Source: Flavobacteria bacterium GWA2_35_26 (GTDB lineage: Bacteria > Bacteroidota > Bacteroidia > Flavobacteriales > Flavobacteriaceae). Taken from it: DNA of 64,000 nucleotides. Position numbers and translations under genes: made by a program. The notes below the pieces were generated by a model. That model saw only the letters and a program-made list of their open reading frames with translations. It was not told where the DNA came from and searched no databases. Of the stretch, positions 27,101-37,194 are shown piece by piece (within the stretch, counting starts at the first letter, position 1; the number at the start of each line of letters is the position of its first letter). The stretch is from NCBI GenBank assembly GCA_001800905.1, contig MGWH01000003.1, positions 62,001 through 126,000 of the forward strand, written 5' to 3'.

Positions 27101-27120
27101 GTTCTAGATGATTTTGATTA

Positions 27121-27128
27121 CAAAAATA
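27121..27128 (-). promoter_or_regulatory. Predicted promoter -7 box of the thioredoxin-like gene
   Basis: On the minus strand the sequence reads TATTTTTG, fitting TAnnTTTG, 20 bp before the ATG ending at 27100. It overlaps the gap behind the peptide transporter gene, so the thioredoxin gene may be expressed separately. Confidence 0.45.
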
Positions 27129-27139
27129 CTATATTTTAT

Positions 27140-28885
27140 TTAGCGTACACCATGCATTAATTTTTTAATAACTGGAGACATTACTAACGAAATAAAAGCA
27201 ACCGAAAGAGATACAATTGCGAGCATCCAAAAGAAATAGCTCAAGCCTTTCTCATCGGCAATTTTATCAATATTTTCTCCGAATTTAGCGGCTCCTTTCA
27301 TTCCTATGGCAACTGCTAAATACCAAATTCCAAACATCATTCCAATCATCCTAGCAGGTACCAATTTACTTACATAAGACAAACCTACAGGGGAAATACA
27401 TAACTCTGCCATGGTGATGAATAGATATACTAAAATCAGATAAATCATACTTACAGAAGCTGTCTTTGCTCCTGGCACAATTCCGTCAGATCCAATAGCA
27501 ACACAAATCATTCCGATAGCTAAAAATGACATTCCAATAGCGTATTTCATATTAGCCGAAGGGTTGTATTTGCTCTCCCACCATTTGGAAAATAAAGGCG
27601 CCAGTGTAATTATATAAAGTGAATTTAAAGACGCAAACCATGAGGCAGGCACTTCTAATGTTTCGCCAGAAAATTGATCGTTTAACATCCAAAAAGCAAT
27701 ACCCCAAATGATAACAAAACTTATGGATAAAATTATGTTAGCCATAGCATATTTAGCAAAAGTTTGCTTGAATAATAAGAATAAAACCCAAGTAATAATT
27801 CCTAATGGAACTAGAGTAATCGCAGCATTTACTATCATGAAAATAATCCCTGCATTTCCTTCGAGAATTCTATTGGTATAATCGTTAGCGAAAATGGTTA
27901 AAGTACCCGGAGACTGCTCAAAAATAGCCCAAAAGAAAATGGTCAAGAATGCAAAAAAAGTAACCGCTAACATTTTCTCTTTCGTGATTTGAGAATAAGT
28001 CAACAATCGATAGATTAACAGAAATAAAAATAAAAGTACTGCCAATAGAATGGTAAAATTGTTACCCGTTAAACCCATTACTTCAAAATTGAATAGATCT
28101 ACACCTCCGCTGGTAATAATTTTTGCTGGTTCAAAAATAATCCATACCAAACCTAGCAGGGTCATAAAACCAATTAAACCTAATTGCCAAACTGGAAAAG
28201 GATTTAATTTATCATTATTTTCATCAGTTAAAGCAACTTCTTTTTTAACCGGCTTTAAACCGATATCACCAAAAATATTTCTAGAAAGCCAAAATTGAAT
28301 TAATCCAAAAAGCATAAAAATTCCAGCCAAACCAAATCCCCAATTCCAACCCACTTGTTCACCTAAATAGCCACACAAAACAATTCCGAAAAAGGCTCCT
28401 GAATTAACTCCCATGTAAAAAATGGTATAAGCACCATCTTTTTTCTCTGGACGGTCTTTGTACATTTCTGAAACAATTGAAGCCATATTGGGTTTGAAAA
28501 ATCCATTCCCAAAAACTAACAAAATTAGCCCTGAATATATAAAAAATGGCGACTCTAAAGCCATTGAGCCGTGACCTAAAGTCATTAATAAAGCTCCAAC
28601 AACTACCGCCCAACGATATCCTATAATTTTATCAGCAAAATAACCTCCAAGCATGGTGGATAAATATACTAAACCAACATACGATCCGAAAATTGCCATG
28701 GCTTGTTCTCTAGTCCAATCCCAACCACCATTGGCAACTGTAGAAGTAAAAAACATTACTAGTAAAGCACGCATTCCATAAAAAGAAAAACGTTCCCACA
28801 TTTCGGTAAAAAACAAAACGAAAAGTCCCGCAGGATGTCCTAAAACCGTACTCTTAAAAAACTGATCTGTTGAATTCTCTTTCAT
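27140..28885 (-). CDS. POT/PTR-family proton-coupled peptide transporter, copy 2
   Basis: 581 aa MFS protein with about 14 membrane segments. The POT proton-coupling motif is in TEMWERFSFYGMRALLVMFF (ExxERFxFYG), with the second family signature around GAYTIFYMGVNSGAFFG. It should import di- and tripeptides with protons. It is longer than the neighbouring copy because of larger loops (about residues 205-260). Both share the start HPxGLFxLFFTEMWERFSFYG and the end SPVIKKLMHGV, so they come from a duplication. The gap to the upstream copy is 4 bp. Confidence 0.94.
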   Translation of the reverse strand: MKENSTDQFFKSTVLGHPAGLFVLFFTEMWERFSFYGMRALLVMFFTSTVANGGWDWTREQAMAIFGSYVGLVYLSTMLGGYFADKIIGYRWAVVVGALLMTLGHGSMALESPFFIYSGLILLVFGNGFFKPNMASIVSEMYKDRPEKKDGAYTIFYMGVNSGAFFGIVLCGYLGEQVGWNWGFGLAGIFMLFGLIQFWLSRNIFGDIGLKPVKKEVALTDENNDKLNPFPVWQLGLIGFMTLLGLVWIIFEPAKIITSGGVDLFNFEVMGLTGNNFTILLAVLLFLFLLIYRLLTYSQITKEKMLAVTFFAFLTIFFWAIFEQSPGTLTIFANDYTNRILEGNAGIIFMIVNAAITLVPLGIITWVLFLLFKQTFAKYAMANIILSISFVIIWGIAFWMLNDQFSGETLEVPASWFASLNSLYIITLAPLFSKWWESKYNPSANMKYAIGMSFLAIGMICVAIGSDGIVPGAKTASVSMIYLILVYLFITMAELCISPVGLSYVSKLVPARMIGMMFGIWYLAVAIGMKGAAKFGENIDKIADEKGLSYFFWMLAIVSLSVAFISLVMSPVIKKLMHGVR

Positions 28886-28889
28886 ACTA

Positions 28890-30434
28890 TTAGTTGTTTA
28901 ATTCTTTATCAACGCCATGCATTAATTTCTTGATTACTGGAGATAAAACTAACAAAAGTAATCCGAACCCAATGCCAGTGTAAAAAAGATATTCGAATAA
29001 CTTCAAATAACTTTGTTTGGCTAAATTTAAATCAGGAGCCGTACCATTAGAAGTATCAATTGAAGCAATATTTGCCAAAACCCCTGCAATAAATTCGGAA
29101 CTCGCGGTTGCTAAAAACCACACCCCCATCATAAATCCAACAATTTTTACTGGAGAAAGTTTTGTTACTGCAGATAAACCTACTGGTGACAAACTCAACT
29201 CGCCACAGGTATGTAACAAATAGGTTAGGATTAACCAAAACGCAGCTACTTTTCCAGACTCTGAAACATTAATTCCCATAACTAACGATCCGAAACCTAA
29301 GCCTACTAATAATAAGGCAATAGCAAATTTTACAGCGGTATTTGGATTGTATTTTCCTAATTTAACCCATAACCATGCAAAAACAGGCGCTAATAGAATG
29401 ATAAACAAAGCATTAAAACTTAAAAATTGGCCTGCGGTCAGTTCAAAACCTAACACATTTCTATCCAATATTCGATCTGCAAATAAATTCAACGAAGTAT
29501 AGGCTTGTTCAAATAAAGCCCAAAAAACTATTGTGAAGACGATTAAAATGGTCAATGCAATTAGTTGATCTCTCTCTTTACCTGAAAGCTGGGTAGCTGC
29601 AAAATAAACAATATATAAAAAGGAAAAACCACCCGCAATTTTCAATATCCAAGATACTGCTTCATGGCTTTGTACCATTTGCCAAAAGAAAAAGGCCGAT
29701 AAGGCACTCGCACCATAAATTAACCATTCATTTTTGATTCCGAAAGAAGTCTTTGCTAGTAATTCTGGAACAAGAGATTCTCCTTTTCCTTCCAGAAAAC
29801 GTTTCCCGGAAATAAATGTGATCAATCCCAAAAACATTCCAACTCCAGCTGCGGCAAAACCATAACTCCAACCATAATTCTCTCCTAACCAAGCGCAAAT
29901 AATTGTAGCAAAGAAAGAACCCAAATTAATTCCCATATAAAAAATAGTAAATCCAGAATCTCTTCGAGCGTCTCCTTTAACATATAACTCACCTACTAAA
30001 GATGAAATATTAGCTTTCAAAAAACCAACACCAACGATAATAAATGACAATGAAAAATAAAAAACTTGTAATGCAAAATTATCCCTAACAATTTCGCCAG
30101 TCATGGATTGTGTAGCCGCATTTCCCTCATAAGCCATTCCTAAATGACCCAAGACTAACATTATCCCACCAAAAATAATTGCTTTTCTAAACCCTAAATA
30201 TTTATCTGCGATAAAACCGCCAATTACCGGAACTGCATATACTAAAGCGGCATAACTCCCAATCAATAAGTTTCCTGAATCATCGGAAAAAAGATGGTAC
30301 TTAGTTAGATAAAAAATTAATAAGGCCTTCATTCCGTAGAATGAAAAACGCTCCCACATTTCCGTAAAGAATAAAATAAATAACCCTTTTGGATGACCAA
30401 AAATAGTTTCTTGTTGCAGGCTTGTATTTGTCAT
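28890..30434 (-). CDS. POT/PTR-family proton-coupled peptide transporter, copy 1
   Basis: 514 aa. ExxERFxFYG is present (TEMWERFSFYGMKALLIFYL), as is FTIFYMGINLGSFFATI, the second POT signature. It should import short peptides at the inner membrane. It starts 1 bp after the DPP-IV-type peptidase gene stop and is followed by the second transporter, giving one unit that cuts and imports peptides. A degenerate N-terminal substrate gate cannot be excluded. Confidence 0.94.
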   Translation of the reverse strand: MTNTSLQQETIFGHPKGLFILFFTEMWERFSFYGMKALLIFYLTKYHLFSDDSGNLLIGSYAALVYAVPVIGGFIADKYLGFRKAIIFGGIMLVLGHLGMAYEGNAATQSMTGEIVRDNFALQVFYFSLSFIIVGVGFLKANISSLVGELYVKGDARRDSGFTIFYMGINLGSFFATIICAWLGENYGWSYGFAAAGVGMFLGLITFISGKRFLEGKGESLVPELLAKTSFGIKNEWLIYGASALSAFFFWQMVQSHEAVSWILKIAGGFSFLYIVYFAATQLSGKERDQLIALTILIVFTIVFWALFEQAYTSLNLFADRILDRNVLGFELTAGQFLSFNALFIILLAPVFAWLWVKLGKYNPNTAVKFAIALLLVGLGFGSLVMGINVSESGKVAAFWLILTYLLHTCGELSLSPVGLSAVTKLSPVKIVGFMMGVWFLATASSEFIAGVLANIASIDTSNGTAPDLNLAKQSYLKLFEYLFYTGIGFGLLLLVLSPVIKKLMHGVDKELNN

Positions 30435-30435
30435 A

Positions 30436-32607
30436 TTATAAATTTTCTTTGATGAAATTAGTCATTTTTGTGTATAACTGTATTCTTGTTTTACCACCAT
30501 AAATACCATGGTTTTTATCTGGATAAATTTCAGAATCAAATTGTTTATTCGCTTGAATCAATGCTTCTATCATTTGCATCGAATTTTGAACATGCACATT
30601 ATCATCTCCCGAACCATGAATCAATAAGTATTTGCCTTTCAATTTATTCACGTGGTTGATTGGTGAATTCTCATCATAACCAGTTGCGTTTTCCTGAGGA
30701 GTTTGCATATAACGCTCGGTATAAATACTGTCATAAAAACGCCAATTAGTTACCGGAGCTACTGCAATAGCCATTTTAAAGACATCTGCCCCTTTCAAAA
30801 TACAATTAGACGCCATGAAACCTCCATAACTCCAACCCCAAATTCCGATTCTATTTTTATCTACATAAGGATAATTGCCTATCACTTTAGCCGCATCGAT
30901 TTGATCTTCTACTTCGTATTTACCCAATTCTTTTTGAGTTACTTTTTTGAAGGCAGCCCCTTTAAAACCAGTTCCACGTCCATCAACGCAAGCCACAATA
31001 TATCCTTGTTGCGCTAACATTTGGAACCAATAATCATCCGATCCGTTCCAATCGTTATTCACTTGTTGCGAACCTGGGCCTGAATATTGGTACATAAAAA
31101 CAGGGTATTTTTTGTTAGGGTCAAAATCTTTTGGTTTCAAAATCCATGCATTCAACTCGTTTCCTTTAGCTGTTTTTAAAACAAAGAATTCTTTCGCTGG
31201 TAAATCGTACCCTTTTAATTTGGTAGCCAATGCCTCGTTATTTTCAATTACTTGAACTTGAGCTCCTTTTTTAGCTTCATTCAAGGTGTAAGTTGTTGGT
31301 TGAGTAGCACTAGAGAAAGTCGTAATAAAATATTGGAAATTCGGACTAAAAGTAGCCGCGTTAGTCCCGGTAGATTTTGACAAACGTACTTTGTTTTTTC
31401 CATTTAAGTTGATGCTATATACATCTCTATTGATAGACCCATTTTCAACAGATTGGTAAAAAACCGTATTGTTTTTTTCGTCAAAACCATAATAATTGGT
31501 CACTTCCCAATTGCCTTTGGTTACTTGATTTTTTAATTTTCCGGTTTTATCATACAAGTAAATGTGATTGAAACCATCTTTTTCACTGGTCCAAATAAAG
31601 CTATTGTCTATTAAGAATGTTAAGTTATCTGTTACATCAATGTACGCTTTGTCTTTTTCGTTCAGCGCTACTTTGGTAGCTCCTGAATTACCATCTATAA
31701 ACAAAAGATCCAAATTGTCTTGATGGCGATTCAATACCTGAGCTGAAAGCACATTCGCCTCATTCGTCCATTTCATTCTAGCAATATAAAAATCAGTATA
31801 CTGAGATAGGTTTACATTCTGAGTTCCTTTGGAAGCGATATCGTAAATGTGTAATGAAACTTCTGAATTTTTCTCCCCTGCTTTTGGATATTTAAACGTT
31901 TCCACTGTTGGATACAAATCCTTTTTAAACATAGACATCGAGAATTCAGGAACTTGACTTTCGTCAAAACGAATATAGGCTACTTTTTTACTGTCTTTAC
32001 TCCAATCAAAAGCGCGTACAAACGCAAATTCTTCTTCATACACCCAGTCGGTGATTCCGTTAATCACACTGTTCTTTTTCCCATCGGAAGTGATGGCTGT
32101 AATTTGTTTGCTAGCGATATCGAATACGTACAAATTATTATCTCTTGCAAAGGCAATCTTTTTACCATCTGGCGAAAAAGTAGGCTCTTGTAATTGGAAG
32201 TCGAATACTTTGGATACTTTTTTGGTAGTTGTATCGTACAAATAATAATCCGCCGTGAACGAGTGACGGAAAATTTGATTGGTATTATTCGCAATCAAAA
32301 TTGACTTTTCATCAGGTGAAAAAGTATAACTATCTATTCCGTCAGCTAATACTATATGATTTTTTGTATCAATCAGGGTAGTTACTTTTTTCAAGGTAGC
32401 AAAATCAAATAAGTCGATTTGCATAGTTCTCGAAGCAGCATCATAATTCAATACGGTATATTGATTGGTGTTCTTCATGGACTGTAATTCGTCCATTCCT
32501 TTGGCTCTAAAAGCCCCAGAATAAATATCTTCTACAGTAATTTTTTGTTGTCCAAAAAGGGATATTGTGCATAGAAAAAACAGCACAAAGGATACGTTTA
32601 ATTTCAT
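30436..32607 (-). CDS. Secreted prolyl dipeptidyl peptidase (DPP-IV-like, S9B)
   Basis: 723 aa with an N-terminal signal peptide ending near LFGQQ. The beta-propeller DPPIV_N domain (about 70-440) includes the double-glutamate substrate motif in YEEEFAFVRAFDWSKD. The hydrolase domain has the nucleophile S593 in WGWSYGGFMAS, D668 in GSGDDNVHVQ and H700 in KNHGIYGG. It should release X-Pro or X-Ala dipeptides from the N-termini of peptides in the periplasm. The two dipeptide transporters downstream would take these up, which supports a joint role. Confidence 0.94.
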   Translation of the reverse strand: MKLNVSFVLFFLCTISLFGQQKITVEDIYSGAFRAKGMDELQSMKNTNQYTVLNYDAASRTMQIDLFDFATLKKVTTLIDTKNHIVLADGIDSYTFSPDEKSILIANNTNQIFRHSFTADYYLYDTTTKKVSKVFDFQLQEPTFSPDGKKIAFARDNNLYVFDIASKQITAITSDGKKNSVINGITDWVYEEEFAFVRAFDWSKDSKKVAYIRFDESQVPEFSMSMFKKDLYPTVETFKYPKAGEKNSEVSLHIYDIASKGTQNVNLSQYTDFYIARMKWTNEANVLSAQVLNRHQDNLDLLFIDGNSGATKVALNEKDKAYIDVTDNLTFLIDNSFIWTSEKDGFNHIYLYDKTGKLKNQVTKGNWEVTNYYGFDEKNNTVFYQSVENGSINRDVYSINLNGKNKVRLSKSTGTNAATFSPNFQYFITTFSSATQPTTYTLNEAKKGAQVQVIENNEALATKLKGYDLPAKEFFVLKTAKGNELNAWILKPKDFDPNKKYPVFMYQYSGPGSQQVNNDWNGSDDYWFQMLAQQGYIVACVDGRGTGFKGAAFKKVTQKELGKYEVEDQIDAAKVIGNYPYVDKNRIGIWGWSYGGFMASNCILKGADVFKMAIAVAPVTNWRFYDSIYTERYMQTPQENATGYDENSPINHVNKLKGKYLLIHGSGDDNVHVQNSMQMIEALIQANKQFDSEIYPDKNHGIYGGKTRIQLYTKMTNFIKENL

Positions 32608-32748
32608 AGTTTTAATTTGGTTTTAACAGCCCCCAATTTTAGTGAAAATTTTACAATAATTTCACATTTGAGTTGTTAAATGTTATGGTAAATCTAGTAG
32701 TTGTATTTATTGTCGGTCTAGCAATACTATAGAAAAGGTCGAAAAGTG

Positions 32749-32756
32749 TATCTTTG
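32749..32756 (+). promoter_or_regulatory. Predicted promoter -7 box of the HMG-CoA reductase gene
   Basis: TATCTTTG fits TAnnTTTG, 27 bp before ATG 32784, in the 176-bp gap to the divergent peptidase gene. Confidence 0.55.
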
Positions 32757-32783
32757 TAACTGAATTATTATAATCGATTGAGA

Positions 32784-34100
32784 ATGAACCAAGCCGTAAG
32801 TGGATTTTCGAAATTATCCAAGGAAGAAAAAATAGCCTGGATTGCAAAAACTTATTTTTCTACTCCTGAAAATGCAATTCAATTATTGAAAAATTATTGG
32901 AATACCGATGAAAAAATTCAAAAACTACACGACGAGTTCATTGAAAATACGATTTCTAATTTCTACATCCCTTTGGGTGTAGCACCCAATTTTTTGATCA
33001 ACGGAAAATACAAAACCATTCCGATGGCCATCGAAGAAAGTTCGGTGGTTGCTGCCGCTTCCAAAGCGGCTAAATTTTGGTCCACACGTGGCGGATTTAC
33101 AACCCGAGTGATCAACACTGAAAAAATTGGACAAGTCCATTTTATTTTTAATGGAGCAAATGAAAAACTGAATACTTTCTTTTCGAAAATCAAGAATGAT
33201 TTGTTTACAGAAACCGAGAGCATTACCAAAAACATGCAAGCTCGCGGTGGTGGAATTCTGGATATTGTTCTTAAAGACAAAACCGATGTCATTCCGAATT
33301 ACTATCAACTTCATGTGAGTTTTGAAACCAAGGATAGTATGGGAGCCAATTTCATCAACTCTTGTTTGGAGCAGTTTGCCAAAACCTTGAAAGAAAAAGC
33401 TAGCCAAGACAACGACTTCTCGGAAACTGAAAAAGACATCCAAATTGTCATGAGCATTTTGTCTAATTATGTTCCTAATTGTATAGTGCGCGCCGAAGTA
33501 TCTTGTCCTATCGCCGACTTAAAAGAAAAACACATACCAAATCCGCAGGAGTTTGCAGAGAAATTTGTACAAGCCGTTCGCATTGCCGAAGTTGAGCCTT
33601 TCCGTGCAGTAACGCACAATAAAGGAATTATGAATGGGGTTGATGCCGTTGTTTTAGCAACCGGAAATGACTTTAGAGCGGTTGAAGCTGGAGTTCATGC
33701 TTACGCAGCACACAACGGTCAATATTCTAGTTTATCTCATGCCAAAATTGAGAATGGTATTTTTAGTTTTTGGATGGAAATTCCTTTGGCTTTGGGAACT
33801 GTAGGCGGATTGACTTCGTTACACCCTTTGGTAAAACTAGCCTTGGAAATGTTGGAAAAACCATCTGCCCAAGAGTTAATGCAAATTGTAGCTGTAGCGG
33901 GCTTAGCCCAAAACTTTGCTGCCTTGCGATCGTTGACCACAACAGGAATTCAGGATGGACATATGAAAATGCACTTGAATAATATTTTGAACCAATTTGA
34001 CGCAACTGAAGACGAACGTATTGCAGTTCGAAATCATTTCAAAAATCAAACGGTTTCACATAGCGCTGTGGTTGATTTGATGAACCAATTGAGAAACTAA
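32784..34100 (+). CDS. Hydroxymethylglutaryl-CoA reductase, class II
   Basis: 438 aa from ATG 32784 (MNQAVSGFSKLS); a TTG at 32778 is a less likely start. Class II features are ATKAAKFW-like ASKAAKFWSTRGGF, the catalytic lysine region THNKGIMNGVDAVVLATGND, and GIQDGHMKMHLNN near the C-terminus. Sequence alone cannot tell synthetic from degradative direction. In Flavobacteriia the mevalonate pathway supplies isoprenoids, so mevalonate synthesis is inferred. It is paired with a GHMP kinase 6 bp downstream. Confidence 0.93.
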   Translation: MNQAVSGFSKLSKEEKIAWIAKTYFSTPENAIQLLKNYWNTDEKIQKLHDEFIENTISNFYIPLGVAPNFLINGKYKTIPMAIEESSVVAAASKAAKFWSTRGGFTTRVINTEKIGQVHFIFNGANEKLNTFFSKIKNDLFTETESITKNMQARGGGILDIVLKDKTDVIPNYYQLHVSFETKDSMGANFINSCLEQFAKTLKEKASQDNDFSETEKDIQIVMSILSNYVPNCIVRAEVSCPIADLKEKHIPNPQEFAEKFVQAVRIAEVEPFRAVTHNKGIMNGVDAVVLATGNDFRAVEAGVHAYAAHNGQYSSLSHAKIENGIFSFWMEIPLALGTVGGLTSLHPLVKLALEMLEKPSAQELMQIVAVAGLAQNFAALRSLTTTGIQDGHMKMHLNNILNQFDATEDERIAVRNHFKNQTVSHSAVVDLMNQLRN

Positions 34101-34106
34101 ATTAGA

Positions 34107-35021
34107 ATGCAACAGACTTTCTACAGTAACGGCAAATTGTTAATCACAGGGGAATACCTCATTTTGGACGGTGCCAAAGGATTGGCTTTGCCTACCAAAA
34201 TGGGACAAAATCTAATTGTAGAATCCACGAACACTGAAACAATTCATTGGAAAAGCTATGATGCAGATGGAAGTATTTGGTTTGAAGAAATTCTTTCGTT
34301 TGACGAAATTACAGCAACAAATTCCATTGCTCCCGAATCAGTCAAAGGTACTCTAATTAGAATTTTACAAGTGGCCAATGGAATGAATCCTGATTTGTTA
34401 ACTAATTCAAATGGATTTGTTATTACTACTCAATTGAGCTTTCCGAGAAATTGGGGATTGGGCACCTCGTCCACATTAATTAATAATATTGCGCAATGGT
34501 TTCAAATCGATGCGTTTGAATTACTCCATCAAAGTTTTGGCGGCAGCGGTTATGATATAGCTTGTGCGCAAAACAATACTCCTATTACCTACTCTATTGT
34601 AAATGGAAGTCCCAAGATAGAACAACTAACTTTCGAGCCGGAATTCGCTAAAAACATGTACTTTGTATATTTAAACCAAAAACGCAATAGTAAATCGGCC
34701 ATAGCAGAATATCATTCTAACAAAACTGCGCAATTATCAGAACATATTGAGGCAATCAATGCACTCACAAATGATTGTATAGATGCAAAAGATTTTGGAT
34801 GCTTCACTCGTATAATAGATCAACACGAAATCCTTTTAAGTACAATATTAAAAACCGAAACTGTAAAAGCCGCTTTATTCCCTGACTTTGAAGGCACTAT
34901 AAAAAGTTTAGGCGCTTGGGGAGGTGATTTTGTTTTAGTCGTTTCAAAAGAAAACCCTAGTTCTTATTTTATTGGCAAAGGATACGAAACAGTGATTCCG
35001 TATGGCGAAATGATTTTGTGA
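34107..35021 (+). CDS. GYDIA-family GHMP kinase
   Basis: 304 aa. GHMP features are the N-terminal KLLITGEYLILDGAKGLALP, the ATP-binding loop RNWGLGTSSTLINN, and the family-naming GGSGYDIACAQ. GHMP kinases include mevalonate and phosphomevalonate kinases. The position directly behind HMG-CoA reductase suggests a mevalonate-pathway step, but the substrate has not been shown from this sequence. A terminator follows. Confidence 0.9.
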   Translation: MQQTFYSNGKLLITGEYLILDGAKGLALPTKMGQNLIVESTNTETIHWKSYDADGSIWFEEILSFDEITATNSIAPESVKGTLIRILQVANGMNPDLLTNSNGFVITTQLSFPRNWGLGTSSTLINNIAQWFQIDAFELLHQSFGGSGYDIACAQNNTPITYSIVNGSPKIEQLTFEPEFAKNMYFVYLNQKRNSKSAIAEYHSNKTAQLSEHIEAINALTNDCIDAKDFGCFTRIIDQHEILLSTILKTETVKAALFPDFEGTIKSLGAWGGDFVLVVSKENPSSYFIGKGYETVIPYGEMIL

Positions 35022-35047
35022 TACTCATTCCATTTAGTATATAAAAC

Positions 35048-35077
35048 AAAAAAGCCAAGACAATGTCTTGGCTTTTT
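35048..35077. terminator. Bidirectional terminator between the GHMP kinase and the prolyl isomerase gene
   Basis: A 13-bp perfect stem, AAAAAGCCAAGAC (35049-35061) with GTCTTGGCTTTTT (35065-35077), has a 3-nt loop. It sits between two convergent stops. Confidence 0.88.
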
Positions 35078-35097
35078 ATATATCTATTTTTTACTAC

Positions 35098-37194
35098 TTA
35101 GTAGTTGAACTTACTTCTATTGTCTTCAATAGTAGCATTGGCTTTCAAAGCAGGAAGAATTCTACCCGCATCATTTGCCGTTTGTTGTTTTAATTTAGCT
35201 ACGTAAGCTGTATGGTTTTTCAATGCCGGTGCTTTTACAGTGCTTACATTTTTTACAACATAAACTCCAGTAACCCCTTCAATTGGTGCAGATACTTTAT
35301 TAGCTGTTAAAGCAAATGCAGTTCCTACTACTTTTGGTTCTGCTCCTACTAAACCAAACACTGGATTTTCCATTGTGATATTTGCTGCTTGTTCTACTTT
35401 AGCGCCTGCTGCTTTAGCAATTGCTTCTAATGAAGAACCAGTCATTTTTGCTTTGATTAACTCTGCTTTTTTCTTGTTTTTAAGAATTGGTTCCACATAA
35501 GCTCTTGCTTGAGCAACTGGAACAAGTCCTGAGTCATCAATTGATTTTACTCTAGCAATTACGTGACCAATATTAGCCAACTCAAAACGTTTAATGGCAC
35601 CTACTTTAGAATCGTCTTCAAAAGCCCATCTGATGATCGCTCTTTGGTTACCTAAAGAGGCGAAGTTTTCTTCCATTCCTGTAACAGTTACTGGCGAAGC
35701 CACTGTCAATTTCATGTCTTTAGCCAATTTAGCGAAATCTTTATTAGCAGCATCCATTTCAAACTGAGTTGCCTGTGTAAAGATTTTATCAGAAGTAACT
35801 TCAGATGCTTCGATTTTTTGAGCTACAGTAGCTAAACGGATACCATCTTGTTTGTCAGTAACTTTGATAATGTGAAATCCAAAAGGAGTTTCTACCAAAC
35901 CAACTTTTCCAATCGCATTTCCAAAAACGAAATCATTGAATGGTTTTACCATTTCATTTGGACCAAAATAACCTAAATCACCTCCTTGTTGAGCAGAAGA
36001 ATCATCCGAGTTAGAAAACGCTAACATCATGAAACTATCAGGATTGGTATTCACTTGAGCTAAGATAGCTTGTGCTTTTGCCAACGCTTGTTCTTTAGTT
36101 CTTTTTTCTCTTTTATTTGGCACTTGAGTACCTTCATAGCTGATTAAGATGTGACTCGCTTTTACATTCACATTGGCTCTTGTACCAAATGATTTAGAAA
36201 TACAGTAGTAATTTCCAAATTTATAAGGACCGTAAATTGCTCCTGGAGCTAAGTTGAACAATTGATCCGCATCAGTAGCTGGTAAACTTTTCTTAGCAAT
36301 ATAAGTGGAATCATAAGGAACATCTGAATTAGAATTCACGAAATCAATTGCATTTACAGCATTTCTAAAACCTGCTACAGTATCATTTTTAGCAGTTTTT
36401 GCGTTGTAAACCACTGATCCAGATAATAATGCTGTAATTTTTGCTTTCACATCTGCTTCATCTTGTGCAGAGGCTTTGTCCTCTAGCAAAACATACTCGA
36501 TTTCTCTAGATTGGTCTGCTTTGTATTTCTTTTCGTTTTTCTTCATGAAATCCACAATCTCAGCATCAGTAACTTTTACTTGACTGTCTTTGATAGTAGA
36601 ATATAAACCAGCAACGTAAGCAAAATTCACTTTGTTTGCTTCCATTTCGTATTTCAATTTTCCTTCTGCTTCAGTTGTGTACAAAGCTGCTTTTACTAAG
36701 GTATTGTACATTTGAAATTTAGCATTCAATTCAGCCGATTTCTCTCTTTCTTGTAAAAATTGAGCTTGCTCCGGATTTGCTTTGAAATATTCTTTGAATT
36801 TAGCCAAATCAAATAACCCGGCTGCATTTAAAAACATTGGATTACTTCCAATATTTTGATCTGCTTTCAATACTTCAATAAGGTGTTTCTCTCCAGCTCT
36901 TAAACCTAATTTATCGAACTCTGAAGTCAATAAGGCAATAGAAACTTCTTGATCCCAAACTTGATTTGCAGCTTGAGTAGAAGTAATTCCTTGACCACTT
37001 TTTTCTACATTACTTACTTTAACTCGAAAGTCTTCAAACGTAATATCCTTGTCATTAACAGTTCCTACATCTTTTGAATCTTGTCCAATACCACCTTTAC
37101 CAATCAAATCTTGAATGATAAATGCAAATAAAGCAAGTGCAATTGCACCAATTAATAATGCGGAACGTTTTCTAATTTTTGCTAAAACTGCCAT
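35098..37194 (-). CDS. PpiD-like periplasmic peptidyl-prolyl isomerase
   Basis: 698 aa from ATG 37194 (MAVLAKIRKRSALLIG); upstream in-frame ATG codons lie in A/T-rich leader sequence. One N-terminal membrane anchor (about 12-32), a SurA-type N-terminal chaperone region (about 35-330), and a parvulin domain (about 340-450) with VKASHILISYEG, GGDLGYFGPNEMVKPF and PFGFHIIKV. A second, degenerate parvulin-like region may follow. It assists folding of exported proteins. The gene has its own possible promoter, TATTTTCG, on the minus strand near 37226-37233. Confidence 0.92.
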   Translation of the reverse strand: MAVLAKIRKRSALLIGAIALALFAFIIQDLIGKGGIGQDSKDVGTVNDKDITFEDFRVKVSNVEKSGQGITSTQAANQVWDQEVSIALLTSEFDKLGLRAGEKHLIEVLKADQNIGSNPMFLNAAGLFDLAKFKEYFKANPEQAQFLQEREKSAELNAKFQMYNTLVKAALYTTEAEGKLKYEMEANKVNFAYVAGLYSTIKDSQVKVTDAEIVDFMKKNEKKYKADQSREIEYVLLEDKASAQDEADVKAKITALLSGSVVYNAKTAKNDTVAGFRNAVNAIDFVNSNSDVPYDSTYIAKKSLPATDADQLFNLAPGAIYGPYKFGNYYCISKSFGTRANVNVKASHILISYEGTQVPNKREKRTKEQALAKAQAILAQVNTNPDSFMMLAFSNSDDSSAQQGGDLGYFGPNEMVKPFNDFVFGNAIGKVGLVETPFGFHIIKVTDKQDGIRLATVAQKIEASEVTSDKIFTQATQFEMDAANKDFAKLAKDMKLTVASPVTVTGMEENFASLGNQRAIIRWAFEDDSKVGAIKRFELANIGHVIARVKSIDDSGLVPVAQARAYVEPILKNKKKAELIKAKMTGSSLEAIAKAAGAKVEQAANITMENPVFGLVGAEPKVVGTAFALTANKVSAPIEGVTGVYVVKNVSTVKAPALKNHTAYVAKLKQQTANDAGRILPALKANATIEDNRSKFNY

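Noticed and set aside
32925-33443. 172-aa and 109-aa antisense ORFs inside HMG-CoA reductase
   Set aside because: They are complete shadows of a well-supported gene and have no family features.
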